64,000 nucleotides of DNA from Pseudomonas grimontii (GTDB taxonomy: Bacteria > Pseudomonadota > Gammaproteobacteria > Pseudomonadales > Pseudomonadaceae): NCBI RefSeq assembly GCF_007858185.1, contig NZ_VFES01000001.1, positions 682,001 to 746,000 of the forward strand, given 5' to 3'. The first letter of the stretch is position 1, and each line of letters opens with the position of its first letter. A program made the position numbers and the translations under genes. The notes beneath the pieces are model-generated. The model worked only from the letters and a program-made list of their open reading frames with translations, made no database searches and was not told the DNA's origin. Shown here piece by piece: positions 49,209 to 59,314 of the stretch.

Positions 49209-49505
49209 TCAGGATTTGGCGGTAAAGGCAGCTTCCTGGCCGAAACCGGTCGGCGAGGTGGAGCTTGGAGTTTGGGTGCAGGTGCCGGCCGGGACCAGTT
49301 TCCAGGCGTTGGCCTGGTCCTTGGTTTTCGAGGTGCCGGCGCAGGACGTGCCTGCACCTGCGGCGCAATCGTTCTTGCCGGCCTCCGCGACGCCGAAGCA
49401 TTTCTGCATGTCGTCTGCTGCGTGGGCGGTGGTGGTCAGGGCGGACAGGCTCAAGGCCGAACCCAGGGCGAGGACGAGGGAAGCGGCGGACAGTTTGGTC
49501 GTCAT
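49209..49505 (-). CDS. bufA: Bufferin-type precursor peptide (DUF2282)
   Basis: Encodes 98 residues. A signal peptide ([20 protein letters not shown]..., cleavage near THAA) is followed by a short core with four cysteines at 36, 47, 55 and 76: QKCFGVA, KNDCAAG, TSCAG and AGTCTQ. This matches bufferin-1-type peptides, whose cysteines are modified by the DUF692 enzyme and which bind copper in the periplasm. The ATG at 49505 has a GGAGAT site upstream; an in-frame upstream extension lacks a signal peptide. It is the first gene of the operon. Confidence 0.9.
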   Translation of the reverse strand: MTTKLSAASLVLALGSALSLSALTTTAHAADDMQKCFGVAEAGKNDCAAGAGTSCAGTSKTKDQANAWKLVPAGTCTQTPSSTSPTGFGQEAAFTAKS

Positions 49506-49623
49506 GGTGGATCTCCAGCAGTGGGTTGAGGAGCGGGCTTGAATGCCTGCTTGCACCACTAGAGGCGGGAGGACGATGTTCGTTACAAGGTCAGACGAGA
49601 TAATTTCAAACAATGCAAAAAAA

Positions 49624-49727
49624 TGTGGGAGGGCGCTTGCTCCCGATGGCGGGGTGTCAGGCACAGAGCATGTGACTGATAGACCGCCATCGGGGGCAAG
49701 TCGAATCGTCGCACCGCCCCTCCCACA
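49624..49727. repeat. Asymmetric REP pair with a long-variant arm
   Basis: The left unit is TGTGGGAGGGCGCTTGCTCCC. The right unit is interrupted: GGGGGCAAG then TCGAATCGTCGCACCG then CCCCTCCCACA, a longer loop form. The two arms are not mirror images. It lies between the bufferin promoter region and livF. Confidence 0.82.
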
Positions 49728-49756
49728 TTAGATCCGGTTTGTTCAGCAACCGTCTC

Positions 49757-50458
49757 TTAGCCGCCCAGGTACGCCTCACGTACCTTCGGATCGGTCAGCA
49801 ACTGCTCGCCAGTGCCTTGCATCACCACCCGGCCGTTCTCCAGCACGTAGGCACGGTCGGCGATTTTCAGCGCCTGGTTGGCGTTCTGCTCCACGAGGAA
49901 CACCGTCACACCGTCCTTGCGCAGCTGTTCGATGATGTCGAAGATCTGCTGGATGATGATCGGTGCTAGGCCCAGGGAGGGTTCGTCCAACAGCAACAGC
50001 TTGGGCTTGCTCATCAGCGCCCGGCCGATGGCGAGCATTTGCTGCTCGCCGCCGGACATGGTGCCGCCGCGCTGGCTGAAGCGCTCCTTGAGACGAGGGA
50101 ACAGGTGCAGCACCTTGTCCATCTGCTCCTGGTAGTCGCCCTTGTCGGTGAAGAACCCGCCCATGGCCAGGTTCTCCTCCACCGTCAGGCGCGAGAACAC
50201 CCGACGGCCCTCCGGCACCACGGCAATGCTCTTGCGCATGATGTGCGAAGACTGCTGGCCCACCAACTCTTCACCCATGTAGCGGATGCTGCCGCTGTGG
50301 GCTTGCGGCGAGCCGCACAAGGTCATCAGCAAGGTCGACTTGCCGGCGCCGTTGGCGCCGATCAGCGTGACGATCTCACCCTGGCGCACTTCCACGTTGA
50401 CGCTGTGCAAGGCCTGGATCTTGCCGTAGAAAGTGGAAACGTTTTCGAATTGCAGCAT
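49757..50458 (-). CDS. livF: Branched-chain amino-acid ABC transporter ATPase LivF (BraG)
   Basis: Encodes 233 residues. Walker A is GANGAGKST, the signature MSGGEQQML, Walker B LLLLDEP and the switch His position reads LVEQN, typical of LivF. It completes the five-gene high-affinity leucine/isoleucine/valine uptake system. It starts 1 base after livG's stop on the same strand. The stop is followed by the REP pair. Confidence 0.96.
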   Translation of the reverse strand: MLQFENVSTFYGKIQALHSVNVEVRQGEIVTLIGANGAGKSTLLMTLCGSPQAHSGSIRYMGEELVGQQSSHIMRKSIAVVPEGRRVFSRLTVEENLAMGGFFTDKGDYQEQMDKVLHLFPRLKERFSQRGGTMSGGEQQMLAIGRALMSKPKLLLLDEPSLGLAPIIIQQIFDIIEQLRKDGVTVFLVEQNANQALKIADRAYVLENGRVVMQGTGEQLLTDPKVREAYLGG

Positions 50459-50459
50459 T

Positions 50460-51223
50460 TTACGCTTCCCCCAGATAGGCTTTGATCACTTCAGGATTGT
50501 CGCGGATCTGCTCCGGCGTCCCGTCCGCCAGCGGCGTGCCCTGGTTGATTACCACGATATGGTCGGAAATGCTCATGACCAGTTTCATGTCGTGTTCGAT
50601 CAACAGCACCGTGGCGTTGTTTTCCTCACGCAACACGCCGATCAGCGCCTTGAGGTCTTCGGTTTCCTTGGGGTTCAGGCCGGCGGCCGGTTCGTCGAGC
50701 ATCAGGATCCGCGGGCGGGTCATCATGCAGCGGGCGATTTCCAGGCGACGTTGCTGACCATAGGCCAGGGTGCCGGCGGGGCGGTTGGCGAACTCGGTGA
50801 GATTGACCTTGTCCAGCCAGTACTCCGCATATTCCATGGCCTCGCGCTCGCTCTTGCGGAACGCCGGGGTCTTGAACAGGCCTGCAAAGAAGTTGGTGTT
50901 CAGGTGACGGTGCTGGGCGATCAACAGGTTCTCGACCGCCGTCATGTCCTTGAACAGCCGCACGTTCTGGAAGGTTCGCACCACGCCCTTTCGGGCGATC
51001 TCGTGACCGGCCAGGCCCTGGATCGGTTGGCCGTCCAGCAGGATGCTGCCGCCACTCGGCTTGTAGAAACCGGTGAGGCAGTTGAACACCGTGGTCTTGC
51101 CGGCGCCGTTGGGGCCGATCAATGCCACCACCTGTTTCTCTTTCACGGTCAGGGCGACGCCGTTGACCGCCAGCAAGCCGCCGAAGCGCATGCTCAAGTT
51201 TTCGACTTTCAGGATCTCGCGGC

Positions 51224-51227
<4 letters not shown>
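50460..51227 (-). CDS. livG: Branched-chain amino-acid ABC transporter ATPase LivG (BraF)
   Basis: Encodes 255 residues. Walker A is GPNGAGKTT, the signature LAYGQQRRL and Walker B RILMLDEP, with the switch His in LIEHDMK. The unusual YG signature is standard for LivG. The start overlaps the livM stop by four bases, so translation is coupled. It pairs with LivF as the ATPase heterodimer. Confidence 0.96.
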
Positions 51228-52473
<1,246 letters not shown>

Positions 52474-52477
<4 letters not shown>

Positions 52478-53397
52478 ACTTTCTCAACCTCCGGACGGCC
52501 CAGGATGCCGGTCGGGCGGAACAACAGCACCAGAACCAACAGGCCGAACGCGACGACGTCCTTGTATTGGTCGCCGAAAATATCGGCACCAAACGCCTCG
52601 GCCACCCCCAGCACCAGGCCGCCGAGCATCGCGCCCGGAATACTGCCGATGCCGCCCAATACTGCTGCGGTAAAGGCCTTGAGGCCTACCAGGAAACCGG
52701 CGTTGGGGTTGATCACGCCGTACTGCATGCTCAGCAGTACCGCCGCGACGGCTGCCAGCGCGGCACCGATCACGAAGGTCAGGGCGATGATGTTGTTGGT
52801 GTTGATGCCCAACAGGTTGGCCATCTTGATGTCTTCGGCGCAGGCCCGGCAGGCGCGCCCCAGACGGGAACGTGAGATGAACAGGGTCAGGCCCAGCATG
52901 GCCACCAGGGTGACGATGAAGACCAGGATCTGCATGTAGGAAATCAGGACTTCTTCCGCACCACCCGGACCGAAGGAGAAGCTCCCCGGGATCAGGTTGG
53001 GGATGGATTTATCCTTGGAGTCCTGGGACAGCAATACGGTGTTCTGCAGGAAAATCGACATGCCGATGGCGGAAATCAGCGGGATCAAACGGTTGCTGCC
53101 ACGCAAGGGACGGTAGGCAACGCGCTCGATACTGTAGCCATAGGCACTGGTTACGATGATCGACGCAAGGAACGCAGCGGTCATCAACAGCGGCAGGGAG
53201 TGGATACCCATCATGGCCAGCCCGGCAAGGGCGATGAAGGCCACGTAGGAACCAATCATGTACACCTCGCCATGGGCGAAGTTAATCATTCCAATGATGC
53301 CGTAAACCATTGTGTAGCCAATGGCTATCAAGGCATAGGTGCTGCCAATGGTCAGGCCATTAACCAGCTGTTGGAAAAAATGATAGATCTCAGGCAT
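52474..53397 (-). CDS. livH: Branched-chain amino-acid ABC permease LivH (BraD)
   Basis: Encodes 307 residues with about eight hydrophobic helices. The [28 protein letters not shown]-terminal segment and [17 protein letters not shown] coupling loop are LivH hallmarks. It follows livK after a 229-base gap holding a terminator, so permease expression depends on read-through. Confidence 0.96.
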
Positions 53398-53573
53398 TAC
53401 AGCGCTCCTAAAAACCCGATACGCATTTCACTGGTGGAGTCATGTTCCGGCCCCGTGCTGTGTTCTGTGAGCACATTTGCACAAAGCGTTTGCCAGCGAA
53501 CCGCTGGTGACGGTTTTAAGATTTTCAGGTGAGCCAGCGCCCGGATCGCGGGTGACAGGCCCATAAACCTCGT

Positions 53574-53602
53574 AAAACAAAACCCACTGCTCTCACAGTG
53601 GG
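53574..53602 (-). terminator. Terminator between livK and livH
   Basis: CCCACTG (53583-53589) and CAGTGGG (53596-53602) form a 7-bp stem with loop CTCTCA. On the minus strand it is followed by TTTTGTTTT. It lies 24 bases past the livK stop and would make binding-protein mRNA more abundant. Confidence 0.85.
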
Positions 53603-53626
53603 CTTGTTGGACCAGTAACGCCTGGC

Positions 53627-54754
53627 TTACTGAGGGGAAACTTCGGTTTTTGGTTTGCCGAAGTGCCATTCGTAGACCACGAACTTGAAGTCCTTCAGGT
53701 CGCCCTTGGCGTCGAAGCTCAGCTCGCCGGTAGGGGTCTTGAAGGTGCCCGCGTGGATGGCGGCAGCCACTTTGGCGGTGTCTTCGCTCTTGGCAGCGGT
53801 AATACCGCCGGCGATGACTTCAATGGCCGAGTAGGCCGGGAACACGAACGGACCGGTTGGGTCCTGCTTGTTCTTGGCGAACTCGTCAACGATGGCTTTG
53901 TTGGCCGGGTCGGTATCGAAGGATTTAGGCAAGGTCACCAGCAGGCCTTCGGAAGCGCCCTGGGCGATTTGCGAGATGGAATCGTTGCCGACGCCCTCTG
54001 GCCCCATGAACTTGGCGTTCAGGCCTTTTTCCTTGGACTGGCGCAGGATCAGGCCCAGCTCCGGGTGGTAGCCGCCGTAGTAGACGAAGTCGACGTTGGC
54101 TTGCTTGAGCTTCTGGATGATCGAGGAGAAGTCTTTGTCGCCGGCGTTCAGGCCTTCGAAGACGGCAACCTTCACGCCTTTCTTCTCGAGGGTCTGCTTG
54201 ACGGCGGTGGCGATGCCTTCACCGTATTGCTGCTTGTCGTGCAGGACGGCAACGATTTTCGGCTTCACGTGGTCGGCGATGTAGTTGCCGGCCGCTGGGC
54301 CTTGGGCGCTGTCCAGGCCGATGGTGCGGAAGATCAGCTTGTAGCCACGGGCGGTGATTTCCGGGCTGGTGGCTGCCGGGGTAATCATGATCACGCCTTC
54401 GTCTTCATAAATGTCGGACGCTGGCTGAGTGGAGCTGGAGCAGAGGTGACCGACCACGAACTTGACGCCATCGTTGACCACTTTGTTGGCCACGGCCACG
54501 GCTTGTTTAGGATCGCAAGCGTCGTCGTATTCCTTGGCTTCGAGCATTTTGCCGTCGACGCCGCCCTTGGCGTTGATGTCGGCGATGGCCTGCTTGGCAC
54601 CCATGAATTGCATGTCGCCGTATTGCGTTACTGGGCCGGTTTTCGGACCGGCGATGCCGATCTTGATGGTGTCAGCTGCGAACGAATGGCCGGCAACCCC
54701 AGCCAGGACCATAGCGGCAAACAGTTTGGAAATCTGCTTAGTAGCCTTATTCAT
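53627..54754 (-). CDS. livK: Branched-chain amino-acid binding protein LivK (BraC)
   Basis: Encodes 375 residues. A signal peptide (LFAAMVLAGVAGHSFA) precedes a type I periplasmic binding fold. The motifs IAGPKTGPVTQYGDMQFMGA and DDACDPKQAVAVANKVVNDG are typical of Leu/Ile/Val-binding proteins. The ATG at 54754 gives MNKATKQISKL. It is first in the operon with its own upstream regulatory region. Confidence 0.96.
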   Translation of the reverse strand: MNKATKQISKLFAAMVLAGVAGHSFAADTIKIGIAGPKTGPVTQYGDMQFMGAKQAIADINAKGGVDGKMLEAKEYDDACDPKQAVAVANKVVNDGVKFVVGHLCSSSTQPASDIYEDEGVIMITPAATSPEITARGYKLIFRTIGLDSAQGPAAGNYIADHVKPKIVAVLHDKQQYGEGIATAVKQTLEKKGVKVAVFEGLNAGDKDFSSIIQKLKQANVDFVYYGGYHPELGLILRQSKEKGLNAKFMGPEGVGNDSISQIAQGASEGLLVTLPKSFDTDPANKAIVDEFAKNKQDPTGPFVFPAYSAIEVIAGGITAAKSEDTAKVAAAIHAGTFKTPTGELSFDAKGDLKDFKFVVYEWHFGKPKTEVSPQ

Positions 54755-55109
54755 AGTGCTCCACTCTTACTGTTGTATTTTTTATAGTTCTAGCGGCCTT
54801 GTGAGCTGCAGAACCGGATCAGATATCTCGGATATCCCCCCGGCAGTGCCCTGGCAACTGTACCGGTACAGTGTAGAGCGCCGGTTCATCGCTTGAAAAG
54901 CTGGCTACTGGGGGCAAAACCCGGGCGTGTCGCTTAAATGAAAGAAAAAGACAGAATTGCGGCGGGGTGATGCCAGAGTTCCGGGCAATCCTTGGCTTTC
55001 CTGACACTTTCAGTCGATGACTCATTTGCAACTGGGTTTTTCTACCTGGCTTTTTATACGAAAGGCACGACGCTATGATTGCGCCGATTTTTTTCTCAGG
55101 TGAATTCCC
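54755..55109. other. Divergent intergenic region, livK / DUF2288 (355 bases)
   Basis: No gene is evident. It contains the livK promoter; a dyad-like GATATCTCGGATATC lies at about 54820-54834 and GTACCGGTACAG at about 54859-54870. No sigma-54 motif could be aligned. The right part should hold the DUF2288 promoter. A 99-codon minus-strand frame here has no product I recognise. Confidence 0.6.
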
Positions 55110-55415
55110 ATGACGCAAGAACCTAGCACCCTCTATGCCAAGCTGCTCGGTGAAACCGCCGAAATCTCCTGGAAGGAGCTTGAACCGTTCTTTGCCAAGG
55201 GTGCCCTATTGTGGGTCGATGCGGGCCTGGATTTGATCGAGGCCGCCGAGGGAATGGCCGAAGACAACCGCGATAAAGTCGCTGCCTGGTTGGCCTCGGG
55301 TACCCTGTGCGAAGTGTCTGCGACGCGGGCATTGGACCTGGTGGAGCGTGACCCGAGCTTGTGGGCGGTGGTGGTTTCGCCGTGGATACTGATCCAGGAA
55401 AGGGCGGCGCGATAA
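55110..55415 (+). CDS. DUF2288 domain-containing protein
   Basis: Encodes 101 residues, acidic and helical. The segments TAEISWKELEPFFAKGALLWVD and LDLIEAAEGMAEDNRDKVAAWL match the DUF2288 family, whose function is unknown. No signal peptide or membrane segment is present. The ATG at 55110 gives MTQEPSTLYAKLLGE. Confidence 0.88.
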   Translation: MTQEPSTLYAKLLGETAEISWKELEPFFAKGALLWVDAGLDLIEAAEGMAEDNRDKVAAWLASGTLCEVSATRALDLVERDPSLWAVVVSPWILIQERAAR

Positions 55416-55672
55416 GTCTTTGCACTTAAAAGGTGCATGATTTTCCGTTTTAAAAGTGTGTAGCTGAGTAACCGCTGGCGCCGTGATGGCATCTTGCCGT
55501 GGAGAAAGGTCACAGCGCAGGGTGACGCGCACGTCATGGGAACAGTTTTCTCGCGGGTGAATCGGCGGGAGAATTGTTTCTCGGTGTGAATAAAGGGCTG
55601 GTGGCTGTCAGATCATGGCATAGGAAACGGTGAATTCCGGTAAAGTTCGCCGCTTGTTACCCGGAGCTAGTC

Positions 55673-56764
55673 ATGCCGTCAGCGCTGCCCCCTTTAGCGA
55701 AGCCTTCGCACCAACTGCTTTACCTTATCTACGGTCATCAGGACGTTTATCGGCGCGAAGCCAAGTTCAGCATCCTCACCGCCCTGTCCCAACTTAAAGC
55801 GGGCGAGTCGCTGTGCATCCGGGTCATGACCGATCGCCCCCAGGACTACATCGGCTGGCCGGTTGAAACCATCGCCCTGGACGAGCAGACCCTGGCCCAA
55901 TGGCAGGGTGAAAACGATTACCCCCATCGCCGCAAGGCCTGCGCGATCGCCCAAGGGCTGACGCTGGCGGACAAGACCCTGTTCGTCGACACCGACACGC
56001 TGTTCCTCAAGTCCCCCCATCGTGTGTTCGAGCTGATCGCGCCGGGCCAGTATGTGATGGACGGCTTCGAATACGACTGGAGCTATGTCTGCAAGCGCCC
56101 GGACTACCTCAAGTTGGGCGAGCACCTACAGGCCCATGGCATTTCTGCGGATAACAGTTTCAAGCTCTACAACAGTGGCCTGTGCGGTGTCCGTGCCAGC
56201 GATTCGCCGCTGCTCGAAACGTCCATCCGCCTGATCGACGAGTGGACCCGGAACGCCTTCGATATCCACACCATCGAGCAAATCGCGATTTCCTTCGCGA
56301 TGCGCGGCCAAAAGGTGCGCGAGGCCCACAAGTTCGTTCATCACTACTTTGCCGACAAGCGTTTCTTCCATGCCATGCAGGCGCACTTCTTCACCCTTCA
56401 CGGTGAGGCGTTCGGCCCTGAGCTGGTAGCGCGTTGCCTGGATGTGCCGCGGGTCAAGCCGGTGCCCTCGCCTTGGCAGCGGCTGCGCATCAAATGGCAG
56501 CTGCGCAATCATCACAAGCACGTGAAAAAGGTCGGTCGCGATTTGCTCTACGGCAGTTCGGCGCCTGCGCATCCGTACTACGACGTGTGTCGACACGGGT
56601 GGTGGGAATCGGCTTCGCGGGAGATTCGTGGCTGGGATGAGGCGGAGCAGAAGAGGTTCTTCGGCGCGAAAAAATCCGGCTGGCCGAAGCATTTGCCCCG
56701 GCCTGTAAAGCGCGCTGACGAAAAGACCATCATCGCGTTCCTGCGCCAACGGATGACGCACTGA
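55673..56764 (+). CDS. Glycosyltransferase-like protein with a DxD motif
   Basis: Encodes 363 residues. The DTD motif (about residues 106-108) lies in TLFVDTDTLFLKS, typical of GT-A-fold sugar-nucleotide transferases. A conserved-looking LYNSGLCGVRAS follows near residue 165. No signal or membrane segment is seen. The acceptor and donor are unknown. The gene is isolated and ends convergently with the tubulin-like gene across a strong hairpin. Confidence 0.8.
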   Translation: MPSALPPLAKPSHQLLYLIYGHQDVYRREAKFSILTALSQLKAGESLCIRVMTDRPQDYIGWPVETIALDEQTLAQWQGENDYPHRRKACAIAQGLTLADKTLFVDTDTLFLKSPHRVFELIAPGQYVMDGFEYDWSYVCKRPDYLKLGEHLQAHGISADNSFKLYNSGLCGVRASDSPLLETSIRLIDEWTRNAFDIHTIEQIAISFAMRGQKVREAHKFVHHYFADKRFFHAMQAHFFTLHGEAFGPELVARCLDVPRVKPVPSPWQRLRIKWQLRNHHKHVKKVGRDLLYGSSAPAHPYYDVCRHGWWESASREIRGWDEAEQKRFFGAKKSGWPKHLPRPVKRADEKTIIAFLRQRMTH

Positions 56765-56797
56765 GGTGGCGACGGCGCCAGGTGGCGCCGTCGCACC
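56765..56797. terminator. Strong hairpin between the convergent GT and tubulin-like genes
   Basis: GCGACGGCGCCA (56769-56780) and TGGCGCCGTCGC (56783-56794) form a perfect 12-bp stem with a 2-base loop, extended by GGT/ACC. No T-run is present on either side, but its position and stability suit transcription stopping from both sides. Confidence 0.6.
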
Positions 56798-56800
56798 GTG

Positions 56801-58978
56801 CTAGGCGGTCTTGCCGGTATGGTTATTCAACGAAATAACCTTGGTCTTGCCGATGCGGTGACGGTAGATCTCGCGCAGGTATTTGATTGCTTTCTTCACG
56901 CAATCCCGTGACAGGCGAATGTCATTGATCGACACGAACTTCTCTTTGTCGTTGATCAACTCGCGGTACTTCTTCTCATACATCGGCTTGATCGCGTACC
57001 AGTTGGTATCGAGGATCTTTGCCGGGTTTTCGAACTCGTTGAGCAGCTCGTCGATGCGGTCTTCGTCGAAGTCCTCGTGGATGATGAAATCCAGGATCGA
57101 GTTATCCAGCGTGTCGTCGAAGCGGTACGGATTGCGCGCGAAGCAGCGTTTGATAAAAGCCACGATCAGTGTCAGGAAATCATCCGACAGGCACGGGCTC
57201 TTGGCGATCAGGGTGGTCAGCGACAGGTTGGCCGACGCGCCGATCACCAGGGCATAGCGCTTTAGCGTGGTGTTGGGGAACAGGCTGTTGAGGTGGGTCT
57301 TGAGCCGGTTCAGGTCCATGTAGGACAGCTTGTAGTCCTTGGGCAGCGAGACGATCGACACCACCGACGAGCAGTTCTTGAAGAAGTGCAGGTCATGCAG
57401 CGCCGCCGCGTCGTAGCCGGAGTTCTTGTACTGCTCCAGGGACGCCTTGTAGCGCTTGGACTCGATCGGCAACAGGCTGATGCCTTCGATGGCCTGGGTG
57501 ACCTTGTTGAAATGCGGCAGGTCGATGGAGCGGAAGAACAGGTCGTCGATGTTCAGGCGCTGGGGCTCTTTCTCGAAGACTTTGAACTTGTCATTCGACG
57601 GTGCCGGGGTTTCCGGTACGACGGATTCGGCGTACGCAATCGCCACCGGCCCGGCCAGGCTCATGAACAGGTCATTGGCGTCCAGGCGGATGGTTTCGCC
57701 GATGTCGATGCCGGCGCGACGGAAATAGTTCTGGTCGTAGTCGGTAGTCACGGCCTGGGCGGTGAGGATGTTGAAAATCTGCTGGGAGATGTACTGGTTG
57801 GCGTGTTTTTCCATGGCATTGACGTCAATGTTCTGGATATTGCCGTCATCGCTCTCTTCGGCGTAACGCATGATGTCGTTGGAGATCAGCATCATCGCGT
57901 TCCACGGGCGGATACGCCCCTTCACACTGGCTTCGCTGCTGTCTTCGTTGTCGAAGTTGTACGAGAAGTCCCATTCTTCCGAAAGGTATTTGCACAGCAA
58001 GCGTCCGGCGTTGATATGCAGCGCCTCGGACATTTCACTGCGGTGGTCGGAGATGTTCGGCAGCACACAAATGCCACTGGTGAAGATCGGCTCGAAGACG
58101 AAAGCGTGGCCGCTCTTGCTGTCGTGCTCGTCGGCGGGCTTGGTGTCGAACGTTTTGTTCATGTACGAATGTTGCTGCGCCAGGCCGAACTCCGAGGCCA
58201 TGCCCGAACCGGTACCGCCGCCGGCACTGAAGATCGAGAAGTACAGGCGCGACTGGTTGGCCTTGATGCCGCAGGAGTCGATCAGGTACGAGTGGATCAT
58301 CTTCCAGTCGGGGCTGGAAAAGCGCTGGGTGTCTTTGTTGAGGATGATCTTGGCCAGGTACTGGCCGAGGATCGGCGCATTCCCGGCGCCACCGGCATGG
58401 ACTTCGGAGAGGTCCATGATTTTCATCTTGCTGTAGTCGCGCAGGAAGCCGCTTTTTTCGCCCTTGCGCGAGAAACGGATACGCCCGGCGATGTCCTTGT
58501 CCAGGTCGCCCAGCATCACCAGCGGTTCCACCAGGAACACCGGCTTGCTGGCCTTGCCGCCGCCCAGGCGCAGGTTGTTGCGAATCCACTGGGCCGGGCT
58601 GTAGCCCTTATCCAAGGATTTGTCTTCGGTGCTGAATTCGTTGAGGTAGAACTTGCGCGCGTTGTACACCAGCTCCGCCACGTCCAGCGCGATGTTCGAA
58701 CCGCAGCGGCCCAGGCCGATCAGGCACACCGAGGGGAATTCCTGCTCGCTGTGCTGCTCGCTGTCGCCTTCCAGGTGAGGTGGGCGCGGGAACACCATGT
58801 CGCGCAGGCCGTCGAGGTTATCGAGGATGCGGTCGGTATTGGTTTCGGTGAAGTACAGGTATTGCTGGGTGGCCAGCGGGCGGGCGGTGCTCAATGACTT
58901 TGAACCTGAGGGCTTTTCCGCAGGAGCTGGGAGCAACACATCGGATACCACGGTGCCAGAGTTATTTTTAGAAGTCAT
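56801..58978 (-). CDS. Orphan tubulin-superfamily (tubulin/FtsZ-like) protein
   Basis: Encodes 725 residues. The tubulin signature GGGTGSGM is at 253-260 within YFSIFSAGGGTGSG, matching the beta-tubulin T4 loop. Residues 88-95 (GLGRCGSN) match the T1 glycine loop, and HAGGAGNAPILG (194-205) resembles the tubulin T3 loop. An 80-residue N-terminal extension and a C-terminal region of over 400 residues lie outside the core, making it about twice FtsZ size. It is unlike the housekeeping FtsZ. No partner genes are adjacent. The SD before the ATG is weak. GTPase or polymer-forming activity is inference from motifs. Confidence 0.75.
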   Translation of the reverse strand: MTSKNNSGTVVSDVLLPAPAEKPSGSKSLSTARPLATQQYLYFTETNTDRILDNLDGLRDMVFPRPPHLEGDSEQHSEQEFPSVCLIGLGRCGSNIALDVAELVYNARKFYLNEFSTEDKSLDKGYSPAQWIRNNLRLGGGKASKPVFLVEPLVMLGDLDKDIAGRIRFSRKGEKSGFLRDYSKMKIMDLSEVHAGGAGNAPILGQYLAKIILNKDTQRFSSPDWKMIHSYLIDSCGIKANQSRLYFSIFSAGGGTGSGMASEFGLAQQHSYMNKTFDTKPADEHDSKSGHAFVFEPIFTSGICVLPNISDHRSEMSEALHINAGRLLCKYLSEEWDFSYNFDNEDSSEASVKGRIRPWNAMMLISNDIMRYAEESDDGNIQNIDVNAMEKHANQYISQQIFNILTAQAVTTDYDQNYFRRAGIDIGETIRLDANDLFMSLAGPVAIAYAESVVPETPAPSNDKFKVFEKEPQRLNIDDLFFRSIDLPHFNKVTQAIEGISLLPIESKRYKASLEQYKNSGYDAAALHDLHFFKNCSSVVSIVSLPKDYKLSYMDLNRLKTHLNSLFPNTTLKRYALVIGASANLSLTTLIAKSPCLSDDFLTLIVAFIKRCFARNPYRFDDTLDNSILDFIIHEDFDEDRIDELLNEFENPAKILDTNWYAIKPMYEKKYRELINDKEKFVSINDIRLSRDCVKKAIKYLREIYRHRIGKTKVISLNNHTGKTA

Positions 58979-59314
58979 TGTGCGCCATGTGCCTGGGCGG
59001 ATGGCTAAAAAAGTATCAAAAAGCCATCACGGAATGGGAGTTCGCGACTTTACAGTGCGTCCTTGTCCGGAACGATCAGGCTTACCCAGTGTGCTCAGGA
59101 AAAACCTGGCCGGACTCTGATGAATCGGCCGTTTGTCGGCGATCTTTAGGTAAATGATGGCGAATTGCCAAAGATTCGACGTCAGCGGATTGGCCTGACT
59201 ACGCAGTTGGATCCGGAGCGGCTCAAGTCATGGCAGGCATGGCGCAATACCCAGTGGCTCGATAATGGCATTTTGCTTGCTGCGATTTTGACATGGCGCC
59301 AATAGCGTTTGATG
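58979..59314. other. Intergenic region upstream of the tubulin-like gene (336 bases)
   Basis: The stretch must contain the promoter of the minus-strand tubulin-like gene. On the plus strand a 46-codon frame (59165-59305, TTG start) reads PKIRRQRIGLTTQLDPE..., but it lacks a good ribosome site and a known family; I do not call it a gene. No terminator is obvious. Confidence 0.5.

Noticed and set aside
49506..49623. ECF-sigma promoter upstream of the bufferin gene (TGTAACGAA on the minus strand)
   Set aside because: A GTAAC-like -35 is present, but no -10 element was found at the expected spacing, so I do not list it.
54755..54900. Sigma-54 promoter upstream of livK
   Set aside because: No GG-N10-GC arrangement with the TTGC element could be aligned on the minus strand.
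57293..58897. Plus-strand open frame of 534 codons opposite the tubulin-like gene
   Set aside because: Its composition is a shadow of the minus-strand gene; the tubulin signature on the minus strand is specific.
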